The notes under the pieces: generated by a model
The model's input: the letters and a program-made list of their open reading frames with translations, nothing else
Database searches by the model: none
Told to the model about the DNA's origin: nothing
Assembly: GCF_019704135.1 (NCBI RefSeq)
Contig: NZ_AP024355.1
Location: 1,054,001 to 1,118,000, forward strand
DNA: 64,000 bases
Source of the DNA: Desulfuromonas versatilis
GTDB lineage: Bacteria > Desulfobacterota > Desulfuromonadia > Desulfuromonadales > NIT-T3
Direction of reading: 5' to 3'
Shown here: in pieces, positions 47,841-56,251 of the stretch
Layout of the letters: every line of letters begins with the position of its first letter
How positions within the stretch are numbered: position 1 is the first letter of the stretch
Position numbers and translations under genes: made by a program

Positions 47841-48854
47841 TTACTTGAACCGGTAGAAGCGGCGCAGCCGCGGGAACAGGTGCTGCAGCTCACGGTTGCC
47901 CATGATCCCCTCGGGGCGGAACTGCATGAGGATGATCAGCAGCAGCGGGATGACGATCCACTTGATGATCTGCAGTGGGCGCAGCGCCTCGAGCAGCAGG
48001 GTGAAGAGCACCGCCGAGAGGACCGATCCGGAGAGCGAACCCATGCCGCCCAGGTAGACCATGACCAGCACCTCGGTCGACTTGAGGATGGTGAAGGAGC
48101 CGGGGTTGACGTAGCCCATGATGTGGGCGAACAGCCCGCCGGCGATCCCCGCCAGCCCCGAGGAGAGCATGAAGGCGACCATCTTCATCTTGTTGGTGTT
48201 GACGCTCATGATCTCGGCGGCGACCTCGTCCTGGCAGATGGCCGAGACCCCCTTGCCGTAGGTGGAGGAGACGAAGCGGCGCAGCACGAAGACGCAGAAC
48301 ACGGTGAAGATGAACACCCACATGGGCATCCAGGGCAGATAGGCGACATCCTCCATGGCCCGCACCACCCCCTTCATCCCCATGAAGCCGCGGGCGCCGC
48401 CGATCACCCCCATGTTCTCTATCGCGCTGATGACGATGTAGTTGGCGGCGATGGTGATGATCGCCAGGTAGTCGCCGCGGGTCTTGAAGGAGGGGAAGGC
48501 GACCAGCAGCCCGGCCAGGGCCGCGGCCGCCCCGCCGGCCAGGATGACCAGCGGAAAGCCGTAGATCGCCAGGTCGGGGGAAAGCAGCGGCTCGCCGAAG
48601 ACCCGGTCCTTGGCGAACAGCAGCACGCCCAGCACCGAGGAGACGTAGGCGCCCACCGCCATGAAGCCGGCGTGGCCGCAGGAGAACTCGCCCATGTAGC
48701 CATTGACCAGGTTGAGGCTGGTGGAGAGGATGATGTTGACCCCCATGAACATCAGCACCGAGAGGGCGTAGAGGCCGATCAACTCCTCGTGGGCCGCGTA
48801 GCTGAAGGAGAAGAAGGCTGCGGCAAGAATGGCGGGGATGGTGTATTTCTGCAT
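47841..48854 (-). CDS. livM: Branched-chain amino acid ABC transporter permease LivM
   Basis: A 337-aa membrane permease with the LivM core NLVNGYMGEFSCGHAGFMAVGAY, the SFKTRGDYLAIITIAANYI segment and the terminal ALRPLQIIKWIVIPLLLIILMQFRPEGIMG. About nine helices. It forms the heterodimeric channel with LivH. It lies 25 bases after livH. Confidence 0.93.
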   Translation of the reverse strand: MQKYTIPAILAAAFFSFSYAAHEELIGLYALSVLMFMGVNIILSTSLNLVNGYMGEFSCGHAGFMAVGAYVSSVLGVLLFAKDRVFGEPLLSPDLAIYGFPLVILAGGAAAALAGLLVAFPSFKTRGDYLAIITIAANYIVISAIENMGVIGGARGFMGMKGVVRAMEDVAYLPWMPMWVFIFTVFCVFVLRRFVSSTYGKGVSAICQDEVAAEIMSVNTNKMKMVAFMLSSGLAGIAGGLFAHIMGYVNPGSFTILKSTEVLVMVYLGGMGSLSGSVLSAVLFTLLLEALRPLQIIKWIVIPLLLIILMQFRPEGIMGNRELQHLFPRLRRFYRFK

Positions 48855-48879
48855 AGAGGTTTCCGTAAAGTAAGTCTTG

Positions 48880-49791
48880 TCAGATCTTGGTGGTCTTCGC
48901 CACCCCGAACAGACCGGTCGGCTTGAAGGTCAGGATGACCAGCAGCACCGTGAAGGCCAACAGGTCGCGGAAGGTGGAGGGGAAGACCGCCACCACCAGG
49001 ATTTCCACGGCGCCGAGCAGAAAGCCGCCGAGGAAGGCTCCGCGGATGTCGCCGATGCCGCCGACCACCGCGGCGATGAAGGCCTTCCAGCCGATCAGCG
49101 CGCCCATGTAGGGCTCCAGCACCGGGTAGCTCATGGCAAACAGGATCCCCGCCAGCCCGGCGAAGGAGGAGCCGAGCACGAAGGTGGCGACGATGATGGT
49201 GTCGATGGGGATGCCCATCAGCGGCACCGCGAACTTGTCGTAGGAGATGGCCCGCATGGCCATGCCGACCCGGGTCTTGGTGACGATGAAGTGCAGCAGC
49301 ACGAAGACCAGGATGGCAGTCAGGATGACCGCCAGCTTCAGGTTGGTGAAGCTCACCCCGCCGACGTTGTAGACCGTCTCGGGGATCATCGCCGGAAACG
49401 CCTTGCGGCTGGCGCCGAGCAGGGCCAGGTTGCCGTGCTCCAGCATCAGGCCGGCCATCAGCGCGGTGATGACCACGTAGAGCCGGTTGGCTCCCTTGCG
49501 TCGCAGCGGGCGGTAGGCGACCCGCTCCAGGGTTACCCCGACCGCCGAGGTCAAAATCATCGTCAGGGGGATGACCAGCACCAGCGCCGCCCAGCCGGGC
49601 AGCCCGGCGGCGGTCAGCAGGAAGGTGGCCACGAAGAAGGCGATGTAGGCGCCGACCATGAAGATGTCGCCGTGGGCGAAGTTGATCAGGGTCAGCACGC
49701 CGTAGACCAGGGTGTAGCCCAGGGCGATCAGGGCGTAGAAGCTCCCCCACTGCAGGGCGTTGAGGATGTTCTGAATGATCGTGGCAAGCAA
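48880..49791 (-). CDS. livH: Branched-chain amino acid ABC transporter permease LivH
   Basis: A 303-aa permease starting NILNALQWGSFYALIALGYTLVYGVLTLINFAHGDIFM, the classical LivH N-terminus, with GMAMRAISYDKFAVPLMGIP and AFIAAVVGGIGDIRGAFLGG further on. About eight helices. It is separated from livK by 103 bases holding a hairpin, which likely sets a lower expression than that of the binding protein. Confidence 0.94.
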   Translation of the reverse strand: MLATIIQNILNALQWGSFYALIALGYTLVYGVLTLINFAHGDIFMVGAYIAFFVATFLLTAAGLPGWAALVLVIPLTMILTSAVGVTLERVAYRPLRRKGANRLYVVITALMAGLMLEHGNLALLGASRKAFPAMIPETVYNVGGVSFTNLKLAVILTAILVFVLLHFIVTKTRVGMAMRAISYDKFAVPLMGIPIDTIIVATFVLGSSFAGLAGILFAMSYPVLEPYMGALIGWKAFIAAVVGGIGDIRGAFLGGFLLGAVEILVVAVFPSTFRDLLAFTVLLVILTFKPTGLFGVAKTTKI

Positions 49792-49830
49792 GCTTAGATT
49801 CCTTTAAATGGCAACCGCAGAAGGCAAAAT

Positions 49831-49855
49831 GGCAGGCCGGATTACCCGGCCTGCC
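49831..49855 (-). terminator. Intra-operon hairpin between livK and livH
   Basis: The stem ggcaggccgg/ccggcctgcc with loop attac lies just after the livK stop. On the minus strand only a short T-run (ATTTTGCC) follows, so partial termination is expected. Confidence 0.7.
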
Positions 49856-49894
49856 ACTTCGCGTCAGTTTGTTACGGTCTCTCGATGGGGTTCA

Positions 49895-51058
49895 TCAGGG
49901 GCAGACCGACTTGGTGAAGACGAATTCGCCCGAGTCGCTGATCTTGACCACCACGGCGCACTTGACCGGGTCGCCCTGCTCGTCGAACTTCATGGTGCCG
50001 GTGATGCCGTCGAAGCTCTTGATGGCGGCCATTCCTTCCTTGACCGCCTGGCGGTCGCGGCGCAGTTTGCCGGTCAGCTTACCGGCCTCCTGGATCCCCT
50101 GCAGCACGATGCGGGTGGCGTCCCAGGTCAGCGCGGCGACGTCGTCGGGGACGTTGCCGTATTTGGCGGTGTAGCGGTCGATGAACTCCTTGGTGGCGCC
50201 GGTGGCGCCGGCCGCGGCGTAGTGGGTGGAGAAGAACAGCCCTTTGCAGTCGTCGCCGCACAGCTCCATCAGCTCCGAGGAGCCCCAGGCGTCGGAGCCC
50301 ATGAAGGGACCCTTCCAGCCGAGCTGGTGAGCCTGCTTGACGATCAGCGCCACCTGGTTGTAGTTGTCGGGAAGGAAGATGAAGTCGGGCTTGGCGGCGA
50401 TGATCTTGGTCAGCTGGGCGCTGAAGTCCTGGTCCTTGGTACCGTGGCTTTCAAAGGCCAGCACGGTCCCTTGGCCCATTTTCTTTTCGAAGACTTCCTT
50501 GAAGATCTCGGCCAGGCCCTTGGAGTAGTCGTTGGAGAGGTCGTAAAGCACCGCCGCGGTCTTGGCGCCGAACTGCTCGACGGCGAAGTCGACGGCCACC
50601 GGACCCTGGAACGGGTCGAGGAAGGCGGCGCGGAACACCCAAGGGCGATCCAGGGTGGTGTCGGGGTTGGTCGACCAGGGGGAGATCATGACGGTTTCGT
50701 TGTCATTGGCGACCTGGCCGGCGGGAACCGCCTGCTTGCTGGAGTTGGGGCCGACCATGGCCAGTACTTCGTCTTTTTCGATCAGTTTCAGCGCGGTGGT
50801 GACGGCCGATTCGGCCTTGGCCTCGTTGTCCTCGTAGATGAACTCGAGCATGTACTTCTTGCCGCCGACTTCCAGTCCGCCCTTGCCGTTGATGTCTTCC
50901 TTGAGCATCTCTGCGGAGAGCTTGGACGACTCGCCGACCTTGGGGATGTCACCGGTCAGCGGGATGTTGAAGCCGATCTTGATGGTGTCGGCCGCCAGGG
51001 CGGGCGCCGCCGCCAGGGCCAACAGGGAAACCAGCGCCACCAGTTTCATTTTCTTCAT
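49895..51058 (-). CDS. livK: Branched-chain amino acid periplasmic binding protein
   Basis: A 387-aa secreted binding protein. The signal peptide MKKMKLVALVSLLALAAAPALA is cleaved before ADTIKIGFNIPLTGDIPKVG, the standard type-I periplasmic fold start. MVGPNSSKQAVPAGQVANDNETVMISPWSTNP holds the ligand-contacting serines. Two cysteine residues in ELCGDDCKG probably form a disulfide loop. AGGAGG lies 6 bases before the ATG. It is the first gene of the liv operon and is preceded by a near-consensus promoter. Confidence 0.93.
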   Translation of the reverse strand: MKKMKLVALVSLLALAAAPALAADTIKIGFNIPLTGDIPKVGESSKLSAEMLKEDINGKGGLEVGGKKYMLEFIYEDNEAKAESAVTTALKLIEKDEVLAMVGPNSSKQAVPAGQVANDNETVMISPWSTNPDTTLDRPWVFRAAFLDPFQGPVAVDFAVEQFGAKTAAVLYDLSNDYSKGLAEIFKEVFEKKMGQGTVLAFESHGTKDQDFSAQLTKIIAAKPDFIFLPDNYNQVALIVKQAHQLGWKGPFMGSDAWGSSELMELCGDDCKGLFFSTHYAAAGATGATKEFIDRYTAKYGNVPDDVAALTWDATRIVLQGIQEAGKLTGKLRRDRQAVKEGMAAIKSFDGITGTMKFDEQGDPVKCAVVVKISDSGEFVFTKSVCP

Positions 51059-51141
51059 GTACTCCTCCTGAATAGGGGTAAATAAGAAATCCCATCGGGC
51101 GTAACCGGGAACCGCCCCCGACAAGGCAAGACTAAGTGATT

Positions 51142-51171
51142 TTGATACAATGAAACATTGGGAAATGTCAA
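51142..51171 (-). promoter_or_regulatory. livK promoter with palindrome in the spacer
   Basis: On the minus strand TTGACA (51171-51166), an 18-base spacer and TATCAA (51147-51142). A perfect palindrome caatgaaacattg (51148-51160) fills the spacer and could bind a regulator. The leader to livK would be about 77 bases. Confidence 0.65.
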
Positions 51172-51289
51172 GCTAACTTGCGTACTTCACGGCGGACCGG
51201 GCGATATTCAGCGGCCGTCTGGTGATGCCGGGGGGGCGTTTCGGTCATTAGCCCGACGCCCTGGTTCGCTTGCGCCCCGGGGATGCGAA

Positions 51290-51377
51290 CAAAAAGGGCC
51301 CGGGTGAACTTGCATCTCCACCGGGCCCCGTTGCTGGCTCAGCAGGGCCACGACCTTGTGTCCCGCTGGTTAAATTT
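51290..51377 (-). ncRNA. Candidate small RNA, about 88 nt, upstream of the liv operon
   Basis: The 461-base gap between livK and serB holds a complete minus-strand transcription unit separate from the livK promoter. A promoter (51412-51384) would start RNA near 51377. An intrinsic terminator with stem gggcccgg/ccgggccc (51296-51303 and 51321-51328) and a five-T run (51295-51291) would end it. No ribosome site or convincing ORF lies inside. It may be a small RNA or an attenuated leader for liv. It does not contain the conserved SRP RNA loop. Nothing else is recognised in the gap apart from the livK promoter. Confidence 0.4.
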
Positions 51378-51383
51378 CCAATA

Positions 51384-51412
51384 TTTATACCCGGGACGGG
51401 GAGGCGGGTCAA
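51384..51412 (-). promoter_or_regulatory. Promoter of the candidate small RNA
   Basis: On the minus strand TTGACC (51412-51407), a 17-base spacer and TATAAA (51389-51384), a strong sigma-70 match. Confidence 0.6.
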
Positions 51413-51519
51413 GGTTAATCCACCCACCCCTCAGGGCAGAATGGGACCCTGCTCGGCAGGGTTGCGGGCGGCGGCCGATATGAGTAGAATGTCGCCACTT
51501 CCCCCAGGAAAGGCGATTC

Positions 51520-52716
51520 ATGGAAAACAAGATGGTCCTTATCACTGCCGCCGGCCCCGACCGGCCCGGCATCATCGCTGCGGTCACCGGCAACATTGCC
51601 GCGGCCGGGGCGCGCATCCGCGACATCGAGCAGACCGTGACCCACACCCTGCTCTCGCTTTCGGTGCTGATCGATTTTCCCACCGGCGAAAGCGACCAGA
51701 AGCCGCTGATCAAAGACCTGCTGTTTCTGGCCAAGGAACTCGGCCTGGACCTCGACTTCCAGGTGCTTGACGAGGTCGAGTACCGGCGCAAGAGCAACCG
51801 CTTCTCCTATGTGCTGACCATCCTCGGCGGCGAGGTCAACGCCCGTGCCTTGGCGCGGGTGTCGGCGGTTCTTGCCGAACACGAGGTCAACATCGAGCGG
51901 ATCTCCAAGCTCACCCAGGGGCAGCTGCGCTGCGTGGAGTTTCTCGTCACCGCTCCCGAAACCCTCGACGTCAAGGCCATGACCCGCAAGCTGCTGCACG
52001 CCGGAGCCAACCTCGGGGTCGACATCGCGGTGCAGAAGGAGAGCCTCTACCGGCGCAACAAGCGCCTGGTGGTGATGGACATGGACTCGACCCTGATCCA
52101 GATCGAGGTCATCGACGAGCTGGCGCGCCTCGCCGGGGTCGGCGAGCAGGTCGCTGAAATCACCGAGCGGGCCATGAACGGCGAACTCGATTTCCAGGGG
52201 GCCCTGCGCGAGCGGGTCGCGCTGCTCAAGGGGCTCAAGGCCGAGGCCCTCGAGCAGGTCTACCGCAACATCCCCTTCACCCCCGGCGCCAAGAACCTGG
52301 TGCGCATCCTCAAGCGTCTGGGCTTCAAGACCGCGGTCATCTCCGGGGGCTTCAAGTTCTTCACCGACCGTCTGCAGCAGGAGCTGGGGCTCGACTACGC
52401 CTACGCCAACCAGCTCGAAATCGAGGGCGGGCAAGTCACCGGCGGGGTGGTGGGGACCATCGTCGACGGCGCCCGCAAGGCCCAGCTGCTCGAGGAGATC
52501 GCCCGCCAGGAGGGGGTCACCCTGGACCAGGTGATCGCCATCGGCGACGGCGCCAACGACCTGCCGATGCTCGACAGGGCCGGGCTGGGGATCGCCTTCA
52601 ACGCCAAGGCGCGGGTCCGCGAGCAGGCCAACTACCATATCAACCAGCAGAGTCTCGATTCGATCCTCTACCTGCTCGGGCTCTCCGAGCGGGAGATGGA
52701 GGAGATCGCCGGGTGA
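51520..52716 (+). CDS. serB: Phosphoserine phosphatase with two N-terminal ACT domains
   Basis: A 398-aa enzyme for the last step of serine synthesis. Two ACT domains (about 5-80 and 95-170; AAGPDRPGIIAAVTGNIA, LTILGGEVNARALARVSAVLAEHEVNIERISKL) probably sense an amino acid. The C-terminal HAD phosphatase has DMDSTLIQIEVIDE, the nucleophile Asp being the first, then VISGGFKFF and IGDGANDLPML. Such two-ACT SerB proteins are longer than E. coli SerB (322). GGAAAGG lies 8-10 bases before the ATG. sfsA overlaps its stop by 4 bases (GTGA). Confidence 0.93.
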   Translation: MENKMVLITAAGPDRPGIIAAVTGNIAAAGARIRDIEQTVTHTLLSLSVLIDFPTGESDQKPLIKDLLFLAKELGLDLDFQVLDEVEYRRKSNRFSYVLTILGGEVNARALARVSAVLAEHEVNIERISKLTQGQLRCVEFLVTAPETLDVKAMTRKLLHAGANLGVDIAVQKESLYRRNKRLVVMDMDSTLIQIEVIDELARLAGVGEQVAEITERAMNGELDFQGALRERVALLKGLKAEALEQVYRNIPFTPGAKNLVRILKRLGFKTAVISGGFKFFTDRLQQELGLDYAYANQLEIEGGQVTGGVVGTIVDGARKAQLLEEIARQEGVTLDQVIAIGDGANDLPMLDRAGLGIAFNAKARVREQANYHINQQSLDSILYLLGLSEREMEEIAG

Positions 52717-53405
52717 GGCTGCCCGAACCTCTGCTCGATGGGACCCTGGTGCGCCGCTACCAGCGCTTTCTCGCCGACGTGCAGCTGGCCGACGGCACCC
52801 TGGTCACCGCCCATACCCCCAACACCGGCAGCATGAAGCAGTGCGCGGTGCCGGGGCACCGGGTGCTGGTCTCGCTCAGCGACAACCCCAAGCGCAAGCT
52901 GCAGCACACCCTGGAGCTGATCCGGGTGAACGGCCACTGGGTCGACACCCACACCCACCGCACCAACCGGGTGGTGGAGGAGGGGCTGAAAACCGGGCGG
53001 ATCGCGGAGCTCTCCGGCTTCAGGGTGAGCCCCGAATACCCCTTCGGCGGCAGCCGCATCGATTTTCTGCTGGAAAACGGCGCCGGCCGGGCGCTGGTGG
53101 AGGTGAAAAACGTCACCCTCTGCTGCGAGCCGCAAACCGCCTGCTTCCCCGACGCCGTCACCACCCGCGGCCAGAAGCATCTGCGCGAGTTGATGGAGGC
53201 CGTCCGCCAGGGGTACCGCGCGGTCATCTTTTTCCTCGTCCAGCGCGGCGAAGCCGCCGCCTTCACCCCCGCCGACGCCATCGACCCCGAGTACGGCCGC
53301 CTGCTGCGCGAAGCCGCCGCAGCCGGCGTGGAGGTGCTGGCCTACAAGAGCCTGGTGTCGCCGAGGGAGAACCGGGTCGGCGAGCGGATTCCGGTCCTGC
53401 TATAA
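52713..53405 (+). CDS. sfsA: SfsA family DNA/RNA nuclease-fold protein
   Basis: A 230-aa protein of the SfsA family, with the PD-(D/E)XK-like nuclease core SRIDFLLENGAGRALVEVKNVTL, CFPDAVTTRGQKHLRELMEAVRQG, and HTPNTGSMKQC near residue 34. E. coli SfsA was described as a sugar fermentation stimulation protein with DNA-binding ability; the biochemical role is unclear. The GTG start at 52713 overlaps the serB stop by 4 bases, implying translational coupling. A 14-copy 7-bp tandem repeat follows almost immediately. Confidence 0.93.
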   Translation: MRLPEPLLDGTLVRRYQRFLADVQLADGTLVTAHTPNTGSMKQCAVPGHRVLVSLSDNPKRKLQHTLELIRVNGHWVDTHTHRTNRVVEEGLKTGRIAELSGFRVSPEYPFGGSRIDFLLENGAGRALVEVKNVTLCCEPQTACFPDAVTTRGQKHLRELMEAVRQGYRAVIFFLVQRGEAAAFTPADAIDPEYGRLLREAAAAGVEVLAYKSLVSPRENRVGERIPVLL

Positions 53406-53411
53406 TTCTCG

Positions 53412-53510
<99 letters not shown>

Positions 53511-53517
53511 GTTTCCC

Positions 53518-54765
53518 ATGCGCGCCGTCGGCCTGATCACCGAATACAACCCCTTCCACAACGGCCATCTCCACCACCTGCAGCGGAGCAAATCTGTCGC
53601 GGATGCGGAAGTCGCCGTGGCGGTGATGAGCGGGCATTTTCTGCAGCGCGGCGAGCCGGCGCTGGTCGACAAGTGGGTGCGCACCGAGATGGCCCTGGCC
53701 GCCGGCGTCGACCTGGTGCTGGAGCTCCCCTTTCCCTTCGCCTGCAACAGCGCCCCCTACTTCGCCCAAGGCGCGGTGCAGGCCCTCGATGCCCTGGGCG
53801 GGGTGGAGAGCGTCTGCTTCGGCAGCGAATCGGGGGAACTGGGCACGCTGGAGGGCTGCGCCCAGCTGCTGCTCGACCAGGAAGAAACGCTCGCCGGGCG
53901 GACCGGGGAGCTGCTGCGTACCGGGGTCGGCTACCCGGAGGCCCGGGCCCGGGCCTCCGGCGAACTCTCCCCATCCCCCGCGATTGGCGACCTGCTCGCC
54001 ACCCCCAACAACATCCTCGGCATCGAATACCTCAAGGCCCTGCGCGCCACCGGCAGCGCCATCCGCCCCCTGACCATCCCGCGCATCGGCGCCGGTTATC
54101 ACGACGTGGAGGCGGTGGGCGAAATCGCCAGCGCCACCGGAATCCGCCGGATGGTGGACGCCGGGACGCCGGTCGAGGCATTTATCCCCTCGACCTGCCG
54201 GGCGCCGCTGCTGCAGGCACTCGCCGAGGGGCGGTGCCTGGATACCGAGAGCCTGCACCGGCTGCTGCTGGCCCGGCTGTTTCGCGGTGCCGAATCGCTG
54301 CGCGGGCTCTATCAGCTGGAGGAGGGGATCGAGACCCGCCTGGTCGAGGCTGCCGAGTCCAGCACCGGCTACGACGGACTGGTGGGGAGCGCCAGGCCCC
54401 GCCAGTTCACCCGGACCCGCATCCAGCGCCTCCTGGCCTACCTGCTCAACGAGGTGAGCGCGGCGCAAATGGCGGATTTTCTGGCGTGCGGCCCGCTCTA
54501 CCTGCACCTGCTGGGCAGCAGCGCAAAAGGACGGGAGTTCCTGAGCGCCAACCGCAAGCAGTTCGCCCTGCCGCTGGTGCAGAACTATTCGCGGGTGCGG
54601 GCGATTCTCAAACGCCACTATGGGAGCAGAAGCCAAGCCTTCCGGGTGGCCGAAGCGATGCTGGAGCTGGAGCTGCGCGCCACGCGCAACTACACCCTGC
54701 TGATGCGCCGCTGGCCGGGAGGGCACCGCAATCGGGATTTTTTCGAGCCGGTGCGTTTCGGCTGA
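53518..54765 (+). CDS. tmcAL: tRNA(Met) cytidine acetate ligase
   Basis: A 415-aa nucleotidyltransferase-like enzyme (YlbM/TmcAL family) that acetylates the wobble cytidine of elongator tRNA-Met using acetate and ATP. The N-terminal motif GLITEYNPFHNGHLHHL contains the HxGH nucleotidyl-transfer signature; further family segments are VAVMSGHFLQRGEPALVDKW, ELPFPFACNSAPYFAQGAV and TPNNILGIEYLKAL. It begins 7 bases after a 14-copy heptad array and has no visible Shine-Dalgarno, so array length might affect translation. A hairpin terminator follows. Confidence 0.92.
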   Translation: MRAVGLITEYNPFHNGHLHHLQRSKSVADAEVAVAVMSGHFLQRGEPALVDKWVRTEMALAAGVDLVLELPFPFACNSAPYFAQGAVQALDALGGVESVCFGSESGELGTLEGCAQLLLDQEETLAGRTGELLRTGVGYPEARARASGELSPSPAIGDLLATPNNILGIEYLKALRATGSAIRPLTIPRIGAGYHDVEAVGEIASATGIRRMVDAGTPVEAFIPSTCRAPLLQALAEGRCLDTESLHRLLLARLFRGAESLRGLYQLEEGIETRLVEAAESSTGYDGLVGSARPRQFTRTRIQRLLAYLLNEVSAAQMADFLACGPLYLHLLGSSAKGREFLSANRKQFALPLVQNYSRVRAILKRHYGSRSQAFRVAEAMLELELRATRNYTLLMRRWPGGHRNRDFFEPVRFG

Positions 54766-54776
54766 GGACCAAATTG

Positions 54777-54809
54777 AAAAAGCCGGGGCGTTTCCGCTCC
54801 GGCTTTTTT
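54777..54809. terminator. Bidirectional terminator between tmcAL and the encapsulin gene
   Basis: agccgg-g-gcg and cgc-t-ccggct form a stem (54781-54804) flanked by aaaa on the left and tttttt on the right. Confidence 0.88.
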
Positions 54810-54831
54810 CGTCTGTTTCCCCGGGGACAGG

Positions 54832-55647
54832 CTATTTCTTCGCCTTTTTCTTCATCTCGAACCCCACCAGCGTTTCGGGGGTGACTACCCGGAAGGTGAA
54901 GGATTCGGTCATGAACAGGTGAATCTCCTCGGCGGTGTGATGGTGGTAGCCGATGGCGAAGTCCTGCCCCACGGTCAGCTCCAGGTCGCCGCCGCGGGCG
55001 GCGGCGAGCAGCGCCCCCTTCACCGTGTTGGAGTAGATCACCTGGCCGCCCAGCTGCATCTCCAGCAGGCTGCGCAGGGTCCCACCGGGGGTGCTGCGGG
55101 CGAGAAACTTCCAGACCTCGGGGCTCACCACCAGGTTGGCGCCACCTTCCACCCCCTCGCGCAGCAGCCGGGCCTGGCCTTCGGAGACGGCGTCGACCAG
55201 GGCGTCCATCTCCAGCTCCAGCGGCAGCTGCGGGCCGGGAACCTCGGCCTGCAGCCCCTTGATCCCTGCCGGGCCGAAACCGTGATACACCGCCTGCTCC
55301 TCGAAATCGGCCATCTGCCGGGCCGCCTCCACCAGAGTGTCGAGCTGAAAGTCCTTGGCGCCGCGCTCGATATTGTCCAGCTCCCACTGCTTGACCACGA
55401 AGCTCACCCGGGTCTCGACCAGCGGCAGCACCTGGTTCACCCCGTAGCGGACCCCCCCGGGCTTCTGCTCGGCGGGGATCTGCAACCTGCCGAGGTTCAC
55501 GCAGGGGTGGGCGATGCCGTAAGGACCATCCAGGTCGACGAACTTGCGCGCCGAGAGGTTGGCGGCCAGGGCTTCGCGGGCCATGGTGTCGATTTCCGCC
55601 CAAGCCTTGGGGGTGATGGGGGCCAGTTCACGTCTGAGCAGGTTCAT
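54832..55647 (-). CDS. Encapsulin shell protein (family 1, linocin-like)
   Basis: A 271-aa HK97-fold protein that assembles into a nanocompartment. It has NLLRRELAPITPKAWAEIDTMAREALAANL at the N-terminus, which contacts cargo in encapsulins, then RKFVDLDGPYGIAHPCVNLGRL, VNQVLPLVETRVSFVVKQWELDNIERGA and a C-terminal HLFMTESFTFRVVTPETLVGFEMK. Length and order match iron-storage encapsulins. AAGGAG lies 8-9 bases upstream. The encapsulated ferritin gene is 14 bases upstream on the same strand, so the two are one operon. The shell would house iron mineralised by EncFtn. Confidence 0.93.
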   Translation of the reverse strand: MNLLRRELAPITPKAWAEIDTMAREALAANLSARKFVDLDGPYGIAHPCVNLGRLQIPAEQKPGGVRYGVNQVLPLVETRVSFVVKQWELDNIERGAKDFQLDTLVEAARQMADFEEQAVYHGFGPAGIKGLQAEVPGPQLPLELEMDALVDAVSEGQARLLREGVEGGANLVVSPEVWKFLARSTPGGTLRSLLEMQLGGQVIYSNTVKGALLAAARGGDLELTVGQDFAIGYHHHTAEEIHLFMTESFTFRVVTPETLVGFEMKKKAKK

Positions 55648-55661
55648 ATGGTCGCTCCTTG

Positions 55662-56042
55662 TCAGGGTTTGTTCTTCAGGCTGCCGACACCGAGGCCGCT
55701 GGCCGTATTATCCGCGGCCGGCGCCGCCGACTCCGCGGCGGCCTGGCCGCCGAGAAACTCGGTTTCCACTTCGGCGGCGCCCTGCTGGTAGAACATCTCC
55801 TCTTCGGGCTCCAGCTCCTTCAGCAGCCGCAGGAACTCGCCGGCGTGGACCCGCTCCTCGTTGGCGATATCCACCAGCACCTGCTGGGCCAGGGTGTTGT
55901 CGGTCGACTCGGCGAGCTGCATGTAGAGCTGGATCGCCTCGTACTCGGCCGACACCATGAAGCGAATGGCGCGGACCAGCTCTTCGTGGGTGAGCATCCG
56001 GTCACTTTTCAGACCGCTGAATGGATGGCCAAAATCGGGCAT
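55662..56042 (-). CDS. Encapsulated ferritin-like protein (EncFtn) with encapsulin targeting peptide
   Basis: A 126-aa half-ferritin that oxidises Fe(II) inside encapsulin. The two-helix core shows MVSAEYEAIQLYMQLAEST with the metal-ligand Glu, and DIANEERVHAGEFLRLLKELEPEEE with the ExxH motif (EERVH). A flexible acidic Ala/Ser-rich linker leads to the C-terminal cargo-loading peptide GLGVGSLKNKP, the form recognised by encapsulin shells. GGAGG precedes the ATG at 56042, and a good promoter lies about 65 bases upstream. First gene of the encFtn-encapsulin operon. Confidence 0.93.
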   Translation of the reverse strand: MPDFGHPFSGLKSDRMLTHEELVRAIRFMVSAEYEAIQLYMQLAESTDNTLAQQVLVDIANEERVHAGEFLRLLKELEPEEEMFYQQGAAEVETEFLGGQAAAESAAPAADNTASGLGVGSLKNKP

Positions 56043-56106
56043 CGGTACGTCCTCCTTGCAAATAAAAACGGGAAATTGTCGGCATGCTTTCACGTAGCCG
56101 CCATAA

Positions 56107-56134
56107 ATTGTGGCGCATGGCGTCGGCTTGTCAA
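56107..56134 (-). promoter_or_regulatory. Promoter of the encFtn-encapsulin operon
   Basis: On the minus strand TTGACA (56134-56129), a 16-base spacer and CACAAT (56112-56107). A 12-G tract lies about 30 bases further upstream. Confidence 0.6.
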
Positions 56135-56163
56135 ACCTGCGATGGGATTTTTTCTGGAAAAAA

Positions 56164-56175
56164 GGGGGGGGGGGG
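56164..56175. repeat. Homopolymer tract G12
   Basis: Twelve consecutive G residues (poly-C on the operon's coding strand), preceded by an A-run. It lies between the TPM operon end and the encapsulin promoter and is of a length prone to slippage. Confidence 0.9.
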
Positions 56176-56196
56176 ATCGGCGGGCGAGGCGGCGGT

Positions 56197-56230
56197 GCCC
56201 GGCGGCGTTCGACGAGAACCGCCGCCGGGC
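56197..56230 (-). terminator. Hairpin after the lemA-TPM operon
   Basis: gcccggcggcgttc and gaac-c-gccgccgggc form a GC-rich stem with loop gacga, 22 bases after the TPM stop. It lacks a T-run. Confidence 0.6.
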
Positions 56231-56251
56231 CATGGCGGAGAGGAATTGGGG

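Noticed and set aside
47880-49797. Long plus-strand open frames over livM and livH
   Set aside because: They are low-complexity shadows rich in His, Asp, Gln and Gly, opposite to clearly homologous permeases.
51290-51377. SRP 4.5S RNA or 6S RNA
   Set aside because: The conserved SRP tetraloop region (ggaag with agcagcc) is absent and the length is too short for 6S RNA.
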